This document shows, piece after piece, positions 26,518 to 35,781 of a DNA stretch of 61,373 nucleotides. The position numbers were made by a program, and so were the translations under genes. The DNA lies in assembly GCA_964369415.1 (NCBI GenBank), contig CAYJFP010000012.1, positions 1 through 61,373 of the forward strand, written 5' to 3'. Each line of letters opens with the position of its first letter. Position 1 is the stretch's first letter. The DNA comes from SIG603 sp964369415 (GTDB lineage: Bacteria; Bacillota; Clostridia; Oscillospirales; Acutalibacteraceae). The notes beneath the pieces were generated by a model. The model did not search any database. It had not been told where the DNA came from and was given only the letters and a program-made list of their open reading frames with translations.

Positions 26518-28746
26518 TTAAATTTTTAATATATCCACTACATTTTGTACTATAAGTTTTTGCATAGATTTAGGATATAAATTTAACTTGTAACTATAAT
26601 CTATCCCTATTTTTTCTTTTTCTATAATGCCACTTTCTAAGCCTTTTTCCGTTGGAATTTTTGTGTTGCCTTTCTCGGTTTTCTCAGTTATTAAATATCC
26701 TTCTCTTTCAAGCCAATTATTAATTTTAACAGCAGTTGTTTTTGTACATTCGTAGTACTCTAACATTGCATTTAGATTATTATTTATCATGCTAACTGTA
26801 ATTTCTTCATCTGCAATTTCGGTTTCTAAAATCATTTCCTCACTCGGTAAAATCAAATCTCCTTTGCGTGAAACCGAACTTCTCTTTTTTATCTCAATTT
26901 CTAAGTCACGTTGAATATTTTTGCTACTACAATAATCTTTAATAACTTTTGTAAATTCTTTACCATACTTTTCTAATTTAGATTGACCTACACCTGAAAC
27001 AGCAAGAAAATCCTTGTCGTCTAAAGGTAATTTAGCGCACATATCAATCAGCGTAAAATCACCAAAAATCACAAAAGCCGGAACATTTTGCTCACTTGCA
27101 AGTTTTGCCCTTAAATTGCGTAAGCTTTCAAATAAATCTTCTTTGCCATCAGGTACACCTTTATCCTTATTTTTCTTCGCTGTTTTTTCTCTAATCTCTT
27201 TTTCTATAGGAGTTTTTATTTCAAATTTAACTCTATTTTTCATTATACCCTCTGACTTTTCAGTGGTTTGTATAACTGAATACTGTGAATCTGTTTGAAG
27301 CAAAAACCCTTGTAAAATCAAGTTATCAATAATTACTCTAAGCCTATTAACACTCACTTTACTTATCCCATAAACAGGTAGTTTGTCAAAATCCAAATCT
27401 AAAACCTTCTTATTTTTACTACCTTTTAAGATATCAGAAAGCATAACTTTTCCAAAACGCTCACGAATACTTATCACACAAGATATTACATTTTTCGCTT
27501 CTTCTGTGGCATCAAATATCTCAAATTCAGTGTCACAATTTCCACAGTTTCCACAAAAGCTTTCTGATTCATCTCCGAAATAATTCAAAATGTATTTTCT
27601 TAAACACTCATTATTAGTAGAATAAAAAGATATTTCCTTAAGTCTTTTGTAGGCAAGCTCTTTAATGGTTTTTTCTACTTCAGCACTGTCATAAGTTACA
27701 TCCTTTGAGCTTTCAATCAAAAATTGGTTTGTAATAACATCTTGTCCACTATAAAGCATTAAACAATGTGCAGGCGAGCCGTCACGCCCTGCCCTACCTG
27801 CCTCTTGATAATAACTTTCCATGTCTTTTGGCATATTGTAGTGCACAACAAATCCTACATTAGATTTGTCAATACCCATTCCGAAAGCGTTTGTAGCAAC
27901 CATTATTTTTATTTTATCGAAAATAAAATCATGCTGATTATTTTTTCTTTCATCTTGGCTAAGTCCTGCATGATATCTTCCAACCAAAAATCCAGCTTTA
28001 TCAATAACATCACAAACTTGCTCTGTAGTTTTTCTTGTAGCGCAATAAATTATACCACTTTTTTCTCTTTTATCTTCTAAGAACTCCAATAAATCTCCTA
28101 TTTTATCCTTAGAGTTTTTTACTTCAAAGTATAGATTCTCACGGTCAAAACCACCAACTAATACCAAAGGATTCTCAAGATTTAATAGTCTTAATATGTC
28201 GGTTTTAACTTGTTCGGTAGCTGTTGCTGTAAACGCCGAAACCACAGGCCTTTTTGAAAGCAGTGATATAAAATCAGGAATTTGTGTATAACTTGGTCTA
28301 AAATCTTGTCCCCACTGAGATATACAGTGTGCCTCGTCAACTGTAAGCATTGATATATCAGAATTTTGGGCAAATTCTAAGAAATTTTCTGTCAACAGTC
28401 TTTCCGGCGCTACATAAATAATTTTATACATACCATTTTTAGCATTATATAAAGCCTTATCTATTTGATTTTGAGTTAAAGATGAATTTATGTAAGCCGC
28501 TTTAATGCCTGACTGAATTAAACTTTTCACTTGGTCTTGCATAAGTGAAATTAATGGAGATATAACAAGTGTTATCCCATCTTTCATCATAGCTGGAACC
28601 TGAAAGCATATAGACTTTCCTGCACCCGTTGGCATTATTCCTAAAACATCTTTTCCGTGCAAAACACCAACGATAAGCTCTTCTTGCCCTTTGCGAAACT
28701 CATCATATCCAAAATACTTTTTTAACACTTGATTAGCAGTTATCAT
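26518..28746 (-). CDS. recQ: RecQ family ATP-dependent DNA helicase
   Basis: This 742-residue helicase has the SF2 motifs: PTGAGKS (motif I), DEAHCISQWGQDFRP (motif II plus aromatic loop), QEAGRAGRDG (motif VI), the zinc cluster (CLRKYILNYFG followed by CGNCGNCD), RQC and HRDC domains, and an extra C-terminal HTH-like region seen in Firmicutes RecQ. It acts in recombination and replication-fork repair. The ATG at 28746 has AAAGGAGTG upstream and matches the family start; the longer frame to 28797 does not. It is housekeeping and probably unrelated to the sugar genes around it. The 282-bp gap upstream holds an AT-rich promoter region and the terminator of the next gene. Confidence 0.95.
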   Translation of the reverse strand: MITANQVLKKYFGYDEFRKGQEELIVGVLHGKDVLGIMPTGAGKSICFQVPAMMKDGITLVISPLISLMQDQVKSLIQSGIKAAYINSSLTQNQIDKALYNAKNGMYKIIYVAPERLLTENFLEFAQNSDISMLTVDEAHCISQWGQDFRPSYTQIPDFISLLSKRPVVSAFTATATEQVKTDILRLLNLENPLVLVGGFDRENLYFEVKNSKDKIGDLLEFLEDKREKSGIIYCATRKTTEQVCDVIDKAGFLVGRYHAGLSQDERKNNQHDFIFDKIKIMVATNAFGMGIDKSNVGFVVHYNMPKDMESYYQEAGRAGRDGSPAHCLMLYSGQDVITNQFLIESSKDVTYDSAEVEKTIKELAYKRLKEISFYSTNNECLRKYILNYFGDESESFCGNCGNCDTEFEIFDATEEAKNVISCVISIRERFGKVMLSDILKGSKNKKVLDLDFDKLPVYGISKVSVNRLRVIIDNLILQGFLLQTDSQYSVIQTTEKSEGIMKNRVKFEIKTPIEKEIREKTAKKNKDKGVPDGKEDLFESLRNLRAKLASEQNVPAFVIFGDFTLIDMCAKLPLDDKDFLAVSGVGQSKLEKYGKEFTKVIKDYCSSKNIQRDLEIEIKKRSSVSRKGDLILPSEEMILETEIADEEITVSMINNNLNAMLEYYECTKTTAVKINNWLEREGYLITEKTEKGNTKIPTEKGLESGIIEKEKIGIDYSYKLNLYPKSMQKLIVQNVVDILKI

Positions 28747-28965
28747 TTTCACTCCTTTTCTTTCACTAAGTAAAACACCACTTAAATGATAATACATTAT
28801 TTCTTATATTTTATTATACAACAACTTTCTGTGCAATTAAAGTGATATTTATAGAGTTTACTTGTGATAAATAACTTTAGTAGAATTATTGGACTTTCCT
28901 TGCCTTTCTAAGCTGGAATATATTTTCCAAAAAAACATATTATTAACTTTTTTATAATAAAAATA

Positions 28966-29014
28966 CCCTGTTAGATCAAAGCATTATAATGGTAAATGTT
29001 CCAATCTAACAGGG
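28966..29014 (-). terminator. Terminator of the surface protein gene
   Basis: CCCTGTTAGAT (28966-28976) pairs perfectly with ATCTAACAGGG (29004-29014); the minus strand continues into TATTTTTATT. Confidence 0.75.
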
Positions 29015-29028
29015 GTAGTTTTATTTTA

Positions 29029-31557
29029 TTATTTAGCTAATTTTTTCCTCACAAAAACTGTTATAACAGCTAAGCTTATTAATGCTGTAACCCCCCATAA
29101 TACAAGGTTAAAGTCATCACCTGTTTGAGGTACATTAGGTGATACGGATGGTGCTGGCGTTGGTGTTGTTTCTGGTGTTATTGTAGGTGTTATTGTAGGT
29201 GTTGGTGTTACTGTCTGAGCCACAGTTACCTGTGCAATAGCAAAAGCTGAGAAGCTAGAAGCTGTAAATACAATTCCGCCCTCTACTTTTGTGACTGTCA
29301 ATACTTCTACAGTGCCGTCATCTTTAAGATGTAGCACTTTTATTTCTTCTGTAGCATTAACTAAGTCGCCTAAATATGAATTTGGAATAAATACTTCTAC
29401 TGGGCCGCTCGGTTGCACTTTTTCTCTTGTCTGCACTAAAATCATGGATATATCTAAGTACAAAGCACCTGTCAAATTATTATCCGTTACATATTTTTCT
29501 AAAATAGCTTTATCATCTGCCAAAACATTTGTATCAATTAAAAGTTCAATCTCTTCGGTAGCTATTGTATTTCCGCTTTCATCTTTTGGCAAAGATGTTG
29601 TTGGTACTGATATTAGCGGGCTTGTTTCTGTAGATAAATCTTCGGGCAATGTTTCTTTTGCAGGGGTTTTTACAGCCGTATCAGCTATAGGCTCTAAAGC
29701 GTTACCTATCATAAATGGTGAAAGATTTGTGATGCCTTTTATAAGCACACCGCCGCTTACTCTTTCTCCCATTAAAACTTCGGGAGTTCCGTCGGATTTG
29801 AGATGGATTATTTTAAATTCTCCGGTTTCAGCTCCAAAATTACCCAACATGGTATTTGGTACAAATACATCTATAGGTCCAGTTAATCGCACAGAGGGGT
29901 CAATATACATTGGTACTCCCATATACATTCTCGGATCAAGTTCCATTGATATATCTATAAAAACAGGGTTTCCTATATCGTTGTTTTTAGCGTAATTCTT
30001 TAAAATAACTATCTCGCTTTGAGATACCGCTGTATTTACATTTACAATATACATATCTTCATCCAAAGAACCAAACTTCAAATGTAAAGGCTGAGAACTA
30101 CTTGGGATTATCGCCATGGGTTTTTTCTGACTTGAAAAATCAGCCGGTCTTGTTTTGCTGATATCAGCATTGGCGTTTTCATTTTCAGGCGTTAAAGTGT
30201 CAGCAGAAAATTGTATTAAAACACCATACGGTGAATTGGGATCAGCGGGATCCAATCTTAAATACTCCATTATCCCTTTAAAGCCTTCTTGCATTTTAAT
30301 GGTAGGATTAAATTCAAATTCCCCTGAAGCATGAGTTTGAATCGCAAAAAAGTATACATAGTTTTTATTATCTTCAATAATATCATTTGGATCAATCCTT
30401 TCAATATTTGCTGATGGGGCGTTAGATGAGCTGTTAAATAGGTCATCTATTGTTATCGGTTCATCACCATTATTAATCCATACACTGTAAAGTATAAACC
30501 CATACATATTAGGGGTGGTTACCGGATATGCGCTGTAGTTAATACTATAAGCCTCCATTCCAACTGTGGGCGGCTGTACATCTATAATAATTTCACTTAT
30601 ATCGCCCGGAGTTTTATAGTTCAAAATTATCTCAAAGGTCTTGCCGTCTTGTAACACGTTTTGAGATGAACCGGCAGTGTATGAATTAAACCCAACATGA
30701 GTGGCATTCGGAGTGAAAATAATATCGGCATCTGTTAATTTAATCGTTACTTTAACCGTATAATCGGTTAGAGGCAAGGCGGTTTCACCAGCTACAACTT
30801 TATTGCTCTCATCTACAGTACTTCCCTTATACCAAACCGTAGATACCTCATATTCTTGAACTCTTTTATTAACTGTTCCAATTTCTGTGTCAATATATGG
30901 TACACTCATATCATTTTTTGTGTAATAGTAAAATTCCTCACCCACTGTAGGAACCACAATATTCGGATGCAGAGATGACCAAGCACCTTGGGATAGTTTA
31001 GAAACTCCAAGGGAATTAGTAACATTCGTCTTGAAGGTTATATCACAAACCTTGTAAACCGGAGCGTCATTTTCACCCTGTCTATAAACAAATTCAAAAT
31101 CTTGGGTATTTGAACCTTCTTTATACATCATCATCTGACTGAGTTCAACTACATAAATAATGGTATCGCCACTATTTATGTAGGTGGTATCGATATTTGG
31201 TGTATCTAATCCCAAATCTCCGGGAGCGGTTTCGCCCGGTGCTAAGAGCGAGTCAGAATCACTTAAAACCACTGTGGCATGTGGTGTCACATCTCCATTT
31301 GCTATTTCAAGATAACCTCCGTCCATATTATGACTGGTAGCATTATCTACGTACACACCTAAATCATTTTCGTTTTTAACTTCAATGTAGTAGGATTTTA
31401 GTTCTAAAATATCACTAGTTCCAAAATCTACCATTTGTGAAGTCACCTGTGCTTCTGCGCTAAAAAAGCTCGGCTGAATAAAGGCGGTGAAGAGCATTAT
31501 CACTGCAAGAAAAACCGAGAAAATCTTAGCGTTATTTTTTGTTTTACTAGTTTTCAT
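29029..31557 (-). CDS. Sortase-anchored cell-surface protein with tandem C-terminal domains
   Basis: This 842-residue exported protein has a signal peptide (hydrophobic residues about 12-32, ending near FFSAEA) and a large beta-rich ectodomain. Two copies of a roughly 120-residue module follow (about 525-645 and 690-795; each has DISM, then V(F/E)V(F)(I/V)PN, LHLK.DGT.EVL and a SFSAF/LSPF end). A Thr/Pro-rich wall spacer, the sorting signal VPQTG, a hydrophobic span and KKLAK complete it. The module end resembles one in the 1,413-residue surface protein at 42-46 kb. GAGAGG precedes the ATG at 31557. It has its own promoter and terminator. No sortase gene is in the window. Ligand and function are unknown. 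Confidence 0.8.
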   Translation of the reverse strand: MKTSKTKNNAKIFSVFLAVIMLFTAFIQPSFFSAEAQVTSQMVDFGTSDILELKSYYIEVKNENDLGVYVDNATSHNMDGGYLEIANGDVTPHATVVLSDSDSLLAPGETAPGDLGLDTPNIDTTYINSGDTIIYVVELSQMMMYKEGSNTQDFEFVYRQGENDAPVYKVCDITFKTNVTNSLGVSKLSQGAWSSLHPNIVVPTVGEEFYYYTKNDMSVPYIDTEIGTVNKRVQEYEVSTVWYKGSTVDESNKVVAGETALPLTDYTVKVTIKLTDADIIFTPNATHVGFNSYTAGSSQNVLQDGKTFEIILNYKTPGDISEIIIDVQPPTVGMEAYSINYSAYPVTTPNMYGFILYSVWINNGDEPITIDDLFNSSSNAPSANIERIDPNDIIEDNKNYVYFFAIQTHASGEFEFNPTIKMQEGFKGIMEYLRLDPADPNSPYGVLIQFSADTLTPENENANADISKTRPADFSSQKKPMAIIPSSSQPLHLKFGSLDEDMYIVNVNTAVSQSEIVILKNYAKNNDIGNPVFIDISMELDPRMYMGVPMYIDPSVRLTGPIDVFVPNTMLGNFGAETGEFKIIHLKSDGTPEVLMGERVSGGVLIKGITNLSPFMIGNALEPIADTAVKTPAKETLPEDLSTETSPLISVPTTSLPKDESGNTIATEEIELLIDTNVLADDKAILEKYVTDNNLTGALYLDISMILVQTREKVQPSGPVEVFIPNSYLGDLVNATEEIKVLHLKDDGTVEVLTVTKVEGGIVFTASSFSAFAIAQVTVAQTVTPTPTITPTITPETTPTPAPSVSPNVPQTGDDFNLVLWGVTALISLAVITVFVRKKLAK

Positions 31558-31602
31558 TTTTACCATCCTCTCAATATTATGTAATAACGATTTATTTATT
31601 AA

Positions 31603-31631
31603 ATTATAACATTTTGTTCATATATTGTCAA
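31603..31631 (-). promoter_or_regulatory. Promoter of the surface protein gene
   Basis: On the minus strand TTGACA (31626-31631), 17 bp and TATAAT (31603-31608), both perfect consensus, lie about 45 bp before the start codon. Confidence 0.8.
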
Positions 31632-31771
31632 TAAAATATTACATAACAGAAAATTAAATTTTGAAAAAATATTGCAATATCGTAAAATAATATTTAATTT
31701 TAATTGTAAACGTCCACATTCTACTATTCAGCATAAAGCTTGAAACTCCTATGAGTACTTCTAAGCATAAA

Positions 31772-31816
31772 AACAGGCGTATCAAATTAATTTGGTTCAG
31801 ATTTGATACACTTGTT
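31772..31816. repeat. Imperfect inverted repeat in a 358-bp gap
   Basis: AACAGGCGTATCAAAT (31772-31787) and ATTTGATACACTTGTT (31801-31816) pair over 14 of 16 positions. There is no T-run on either strand. Otherwise the gap between the surface protein and the ABC-F gene holds only the two divergent promoters. Confidence 0.4.
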
Positions 31817-31856
31817 CATTGATTTACTATACAATTAAATATTAATTATAAAAAGC

Positions 31857-31885
31857 TTGCATTCCACCAAAATTTATCATAAAAT
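31857..31885 (+). promoter_or_regulatory. Promoter of the ABC-F gene
   Basis: TTGCAT (31857-31862), 17 bp and TAAAAT (31880-31885) lie 30 bp before the start codon. Confidence 0.5.
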
Positions 31886-31915
31886 ATATTAGTTAATTTA
31901 TTTAGGAGTATTACT

Positions 31916-33484
31916 ATGAGCATATTAAATGTAGAAAATCTAAGTCATGGTTTTGGTGACCGTGCAATTTTAAGCGATGTCAGCTTTCGTCTTTTAAAGG
32001 GCGAGCATGTCGGATTTATCGGCGCAAACGGTGAGGGTAAGTCGACTTTTATGAACATAATCACCGGCTCTTTAATGCCTGATGAAGGCAAAATTGAGTG
32101 GAGCAACAATGTCAAGGTAGGCTATCTTGACCAACATACGGTTTTAAGCAAAGGCCAAAGCATTCGAGATATTTTAAAGTCCGCCTTTGCCCCACTTTTT
32201 CTTTTAGAAGAGCGCATGAACGAAATTTGCGACAAAATGGGAGACGCCACCGACACTGAGCTTGACGAAATGATGGAAGAGCTAGGCAATATTCAAGATA
32301 CACTTGCAATGCGAGACTTTTATGTGGTAGATGCAAAGGTAGAAGAGGTCGGGCGTGCCTTGGGTCTTGAGGACATAGGCTTTGATAAGGACGTAACTGA
32401 ACTCAGTGGTGGACAGCGCACAAAAGTCTTACTTGCAAAGCTTCTTTTAGAAAAACCCGACATCTTACTTTTGGACGAGCCTACAAACTATCTTGACGAG
32501 GTGCATATTCAGTGGCTTAAAAGATATCTTATAGACTACGAAAACGCCTTTATCTTGATATCCCATGACATACCATTTTTAAACAGTGTTATTAACCTTA
32601 TTTACCATGTAGAAAATGCTCAGCTTACAAGGTATGTTGGCGACTATGATAAATTTTTGGAAGTCTACGCCATGAAAAAGTCACAACTCGAGGCAGCTTA
32701 TAAGAGACAACAACAAGAAATAAGCGAACTTAAGGATTTTGTCGCTCGAAACAAAGCTAGGGTTTCCACCAGAAACATGGCTATGTCAAGACAGAAAAAA
32801 CTTGATAAAATGGAGATAATAGAGCTTGCAAAAGACAAGCCAAAACCAGAATTTAACTTTAAAGAAGGACGAACAGCAAGCAAATATATTTTCAGGACAA
32901 ACGATTTAGTCATAGGCTACGAATCGCCCCTTTCCAGCCCTTTAACCATAGAAATGGAAAGAGGACAAAAAATTGCACTGACTGGCGCAAATGGTATTGG
33001 TAAAACTACCTTACTTAAAAGCCTAATGGGAAAAATCCCAGCAATCAGCGGTAAATCAGAGCTTGGCGATTATCTTGAAATAGGCTATTTTGAACAAGAG
33101 GCAGACTACAGCAACAACAAAACCTGTATTGAAGAGGTGTGGCAGGAATTTCCGTCATACGACCAACGAGAAGTGCGAAGTGCTCTTGCAAAATGTGGAC
33201 TTACCACAAAACATATAGAGAGCATGGTAAAAGTTTTAAGTGGTGGTGAACAGGCAAAAGTTAGACTTTGTAAGCTTATTAATCAAAGCACAAATGTATT
33301 GCTTTTAGACGAGCCGACAAACCATTTAGATGTGGATGCAAAAGACGAGCTTAAAAGAGCACTTAAAGCATATAAAGGCAGTATAGTGCTAATCTGCCAC
33401 GAACCTGAATTTTACTCTGACATAGTAGACAGAGTGATAAACTGCGAGGAATGGACAACAAAATCTGTCGACAGTTTTATTTAA
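31916..33484 (+). CDS. ABC-F family ATPase (YbiT/YkpA-like)
   Basis: This 522-residue protein has two ABC ATPase domains and no membrane span. Walker A loops are GANGEGKS (about 36-43) and GANGIGKT (about 360). The signature motifs are LSGGQ and LSGGE, and the Walker B segments LLLDEPTNYLD and LLLDEPTNHLD. The inter-domain linker (about 245-310) is charged and helical, as in ribosome-binding ABC-F proteins. Such proteins act on stalled or initiating ribosomes; a few confer ribosomal antibiotic resistance. Nothing here singles out a resistance type, so a housekeeping translation factor is most likely. TTAGGAG precedes the ATG. Confidence 0.88.
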   Translation: MSILNVENLSHGFGDRAILSDVSFRLLKGEHVGFIGANGEGKSTFMNIITGSLMPDEGKIEWSNNVKVGYLDQHTVLSKGQSIRDILKSAFAPLFLLEERMNEICDKMGDATDTELDEMMEELGNIQDTLAMRDFYVVDAKVEEVGRALGLEDIGFDKDVTELSGGQRTKVLLAKLLLEKPDILLLDEPTNYLDEVHIQWLKRYLIDYENAFILISHDIPFLNSVINLIYHVENAQLTRYVGDYDKFLEVYAMKKSQLEAAYKRQQQEISELKDFVARNKARVSTRNMAMSRQKKLDKMEIIELAKDKPKPEFNFKEGRTASKYIFRTNDLVIGYESPLSSPLTIEMERGQKIALTGANGIGKTTLLKSLMGKIPAISGKSELGDYLEIGYFEQEADYSNNKTCIEEVWQEFPSYDQREVRSALAKCGLTTKHIESMVKVLSGGEQAKVRLCKLINQSTNVLLLDEPTNHLDVDAKDELKRALKAYKGSIVLICHEPEFYSDIVDRVINCEEWTTKSVDSFI

Positions 33485-33497
33485 TAATATAAATTAA

Positions 33498-33546
33498 CAA
33501 CCCCCGATTTATGAAAAAAAATCCATAAATCGGGGGTTGCATTTTT
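33498..33546 (+). terminator. Terminator of the ABC-F gene
   Basis: A 16-bp perfect stem, CAACCCCCGATTTATG (33498-33513) with CATAAATCGGGGGTTG (33524-33539), is followed by CATTTTTATTT. It may also end the convergent phosphonate operon, although the minus-strand T-run is weaker. Confidence 0.85.
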
Positions 33547-33629
33547 ATTTGATAAGCCTATCACTTTTGAGGCAAGCGGCAAAAAATTTTTAAAACTTAT
33601 AAATTGAGAAGCAAAAGAGGTTCATTATT

Positions 33630-34643
33630 TTACAATGATAAGGGATTTGTCCACGCCTTTTTGCCCAATATATTTTTACAAACAAACCTTATATATTTCT
33701 CATGCCCTTTAATTTTATAGGATACTTTTTCTATGCCGTCTTCACTTGTAAAAAACTTTGTATCAAATACTTTGTCGCCAACTATAATTTGTACTTCCTG
33801 CATTTTTTCACATTCAAGTATCACTTCTTCATTTTTTCTTGTAATACTATATATATGTGCACCACTTGATGAATAGTAATTTCCGTTTAATAGATTTTGT
33901 ACTATATCATCGTGCTCTAACGTATCTGAATTAATCATAACATATCCACCACCTGAATCAGATATTTCTCTTTTATTGTGGTTATCGTCTACTGCCAGTG
34001 CATTGATTTTTTTGTTCTCCCTTAGCAGTGTATCTATCATGAAGTTATTCTCGCCCAGATTCCAACCGATTTTTGAGGTGTGATTATATAATTCAAGTGC
34101 CCACAAGCCGTCTATACTCATAAAATCTATTTCAGTTGTGTTTGATAACAGTGGATGATTATAACTTAAAAAACAGCCGTTTTCTCTATAAAAATCAATT
34201 TCCTTTTGCAGCTCTTTTTCAAAATCTGCACCTTTTACAAAAACTCTTGCATTTCTTTTATATCCATGTAATAATAGATTATTTTTTGCGTTTTTACGCA
34301 TTTCACTTGTTCCAAAATACGCATTGAAATGATGCATTTTTGTGCACAGCCTCTTGCTGTCTTCTCTCCAAACTAAATCGGTATAATTCACATCGCCACT
34401 CGGTAAACAGCTGTCATTTTCAAGTAAATACATAGATCCCTCTATAGCCGGAATAAGTAAAAAGTCGTCATAAATAAACTCTTTACTGTAATCACTAAAA
34501 ATATCATGATCCGTAATCGCAAGTACACTGTAACCTAAATTTTTATATAATTCTATGGCTTCTTTAGGGCTAAGTGCTCCGTCGGATATATTTGTGTGAC
34601 AGTGTAAATTTGCCTTGTACCAATTTTTCTTATCAAAAATCAT
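33630..34643 (-). CDS. PHP-domain metal-dependent phosphoesterase
   Basis: This 337-residue protein has the PHP active-site start LHCHTNISDG (His14, His16), ITDHD (residues 43-47), and later metal-binding histidines (YNHP, DDNHN). A C-terminal beta-domain ends in KKAWTNPLSL, as in CehA/McbA-like members. PHP enzymes use a tri-metal site to hydrolyse phosphate esters, including cyclic and diester substrates. There is no signal peptide, so it is cytosolic. It is the last gene of the phosphonate-type operon, 10 bp after the ATPase gene, in the slot that the phosphodiesterase UgpQ has in ugp operons. I infer that it releases the alcohol from an imported phosphonate or phosphate ester; the substrate is unproven. 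Confidence 0.82.
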   Translation of the reverse strand: MIFDKKNWYKANLHCHTNISDGALSPKEAIELYKNLGYSVLAITDHDIFSDYSKEFIYDDFLLIPAIEGSMYLLENDSCLPSGDVNYTDLVWREDSKRLCTKMHHFNAYFGTSEMRKNAKNNLLLHGYKRNARVFVKGADFEKELQKEIDFYRENGCFLSYNHPLLSNTTEIDFMSIDGLWALELYNHTSKIGWNLGENNFMIDTLLRENKKINALAVDDNHNKREISDSGGGYVMINSDTLEHDDIVQNLLNGNYYSSSGAHIYSITRKNEEVILECEKMQEVQIIVGDKVFDTKFFTSEDGIEKVSYKIKGHEKYIRFVCKNILGKKAWTNPLSL

Positions 34644-34653
34644 TTTCTACCTC

Positions 34654-35778
34654 TTATACATACATTTCGCTGATGTCAAAGTTTACTTCTTTTAAATGTT
34701 CAGGCCTTCCAACATTTAACTCTGTTTCACTGTCAAAGAAATGCAGGTGACTTTGAAGAAACTCAGCATAAAGGTTTTCGCCGATTCTACAGTTTAAATT
34801 TTTTACTGTAGAAATAATTTCTGTACCGTCTACATCTAGGTACACCGCAAAATTTGCCCCTTGATTCTCTATGTATCTCACAGTTGCACTTACATATTTT
34901 TCATTCACATTTTCCTTGTGCAAAATAATATTTTCAGAGCGTATTCCCATGGTGTAGTCTTTATTTTCTGATAAAAACCCGTGCCAATCATTCATTAAAT
35001 ATAGCTGTTGTTTTCCAAATTTAGCACGATTCATCCATATTCTTACATCGGGTATTAAGTTCATAGGAGGAGAGCCGATAAATTTTGCTGTAAATATATT
35101 TCTTGGATGATGATAAACTTCATATGGCTTATCCCACATTTGAATTTCACCTTTTGAAAGCAAAATAATCTTTGTGGCAAAGGTCATCGCCTCGATTTGG
35201 TCGTGAGTAACATATACCATGGTTTGTTTGTATCTATCGTGAATATCCAAAAGTGCTTGCCTTGCCGAGACCCTAAGCTGTGCATCTAAGTTTGACAGTG
35301 GCTCGTCAAGCAGGAATATAGAGCGGCGCTTAACTGTAGCCCTTGCAAGTGCCACCCTTTGTCTTTGCCCTCCCGAAAGCTGCTTTGGAGTTCTATTTTT
35401 ATACTCAGTTAAATCAAGCATTCTAAGTGCTTCATCAAGCCTTTCTTCAACTTCATCCTTTTTCATTTTTGCGGCTTTTAAGCCGTATGTGATATTTCGT
35501 TCAACCGTCATATGTGGGTATAATGCATAGTTTTGAAACACCATTGCAACATCTCTTTTATCAAGTGCAACGTTTTTCATATCATTTCCATTTAGCTTTA
35601 CAGTTCCGTTTTGTATGTCCTCTAAACCTGCAATCATTCTAAGCAGTGTGCTTTTTCCACATCCTGATGGGCCTAAAAGTACCAGTCTTTCACCCTTATC
35701 TACATCAAAATTTATATTTGGTATTACTACATTATCACCATAGGCTTTTTTTACGTTCTCAAACTCTATTGCTTTCAT
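34654..35778 (-). CDS. ABC transporter ATPase, UgpC/MsmX/MalK type
   Basis: This 374-residue ATPase has Walker A GPSGCGKST (37-45), LSGGQRQRV, Walker B IFLLDEPLSNLDA and the H-loop YVTHDQ, followed by a C-terminal TOBE/OB regulatory domain (about 235-374) typical of carbohydrate and glycerol-phosphate importers. It energises the two permeases encoded just upstream (3-bp gap). ATPases of this class are often shared, so it may also serve the two importers in this window that lack one. Its last residues EMYV are 10 bp before the PHP gene. Confidence 0.92.
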   Translation of the reverse strand: MKAIEFENVKKAYGDNVVIPNINFDVDKGERLVLLGPSGCGKSTLLRMIAGLEDIQNGTVKLNGNDMKNVALDKRDVAMVFQNYALYPHMTVERNITYGLKAAKMKKDEVEERLDEALRMLDLTEYKNRTPKQLSGGQRQRVALARATVKRRSIFLLDEPLSNLDAQLRVSARQALLDIHDRYKQTMVYVTHDQIEAMTFATKIILLSKGEIQMWDKPYEVYHHPRNIFTAKFIGSPPMNLIPDVRIWMNRAKFGKQQLYLMNDWHGFLSENKDYTMGIRSENIILHKENVNEKYVSATVRYIENQGANFAVYLDVDGTEIISTVKNLNCRIGENLYAEFLQSHLHFFDSETELNVGRPEHLKEVNFDISEMYV

Positions 35779-35781
35779 TAT

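Noticed and set aside
31772..31816. The inverted repeat as a terminator for the surface protein or the ABC-F gene.
   Set aside because: It lies upstream of both divergent genes and lacks a T-run on either strand; it is recorded only as a repeat of unknown role.
31916..33484. The ABC-F protein as an antibiotic resistance determinant.
   Set aside because: The linker and motifs do not single out a known resistance subfamily and it sits alone with a housekeeping-like promoter; a general translation factor is more likely.
19304..33484. A polysaccharide-utilisation locus that includes recQ and the ABC-F gene.
   Set aside because: recQ and the ABC-F gene are housekeeping-type genes with their own signals; only the importer, AraC regulator and rhamnosidase are plausibly linked.
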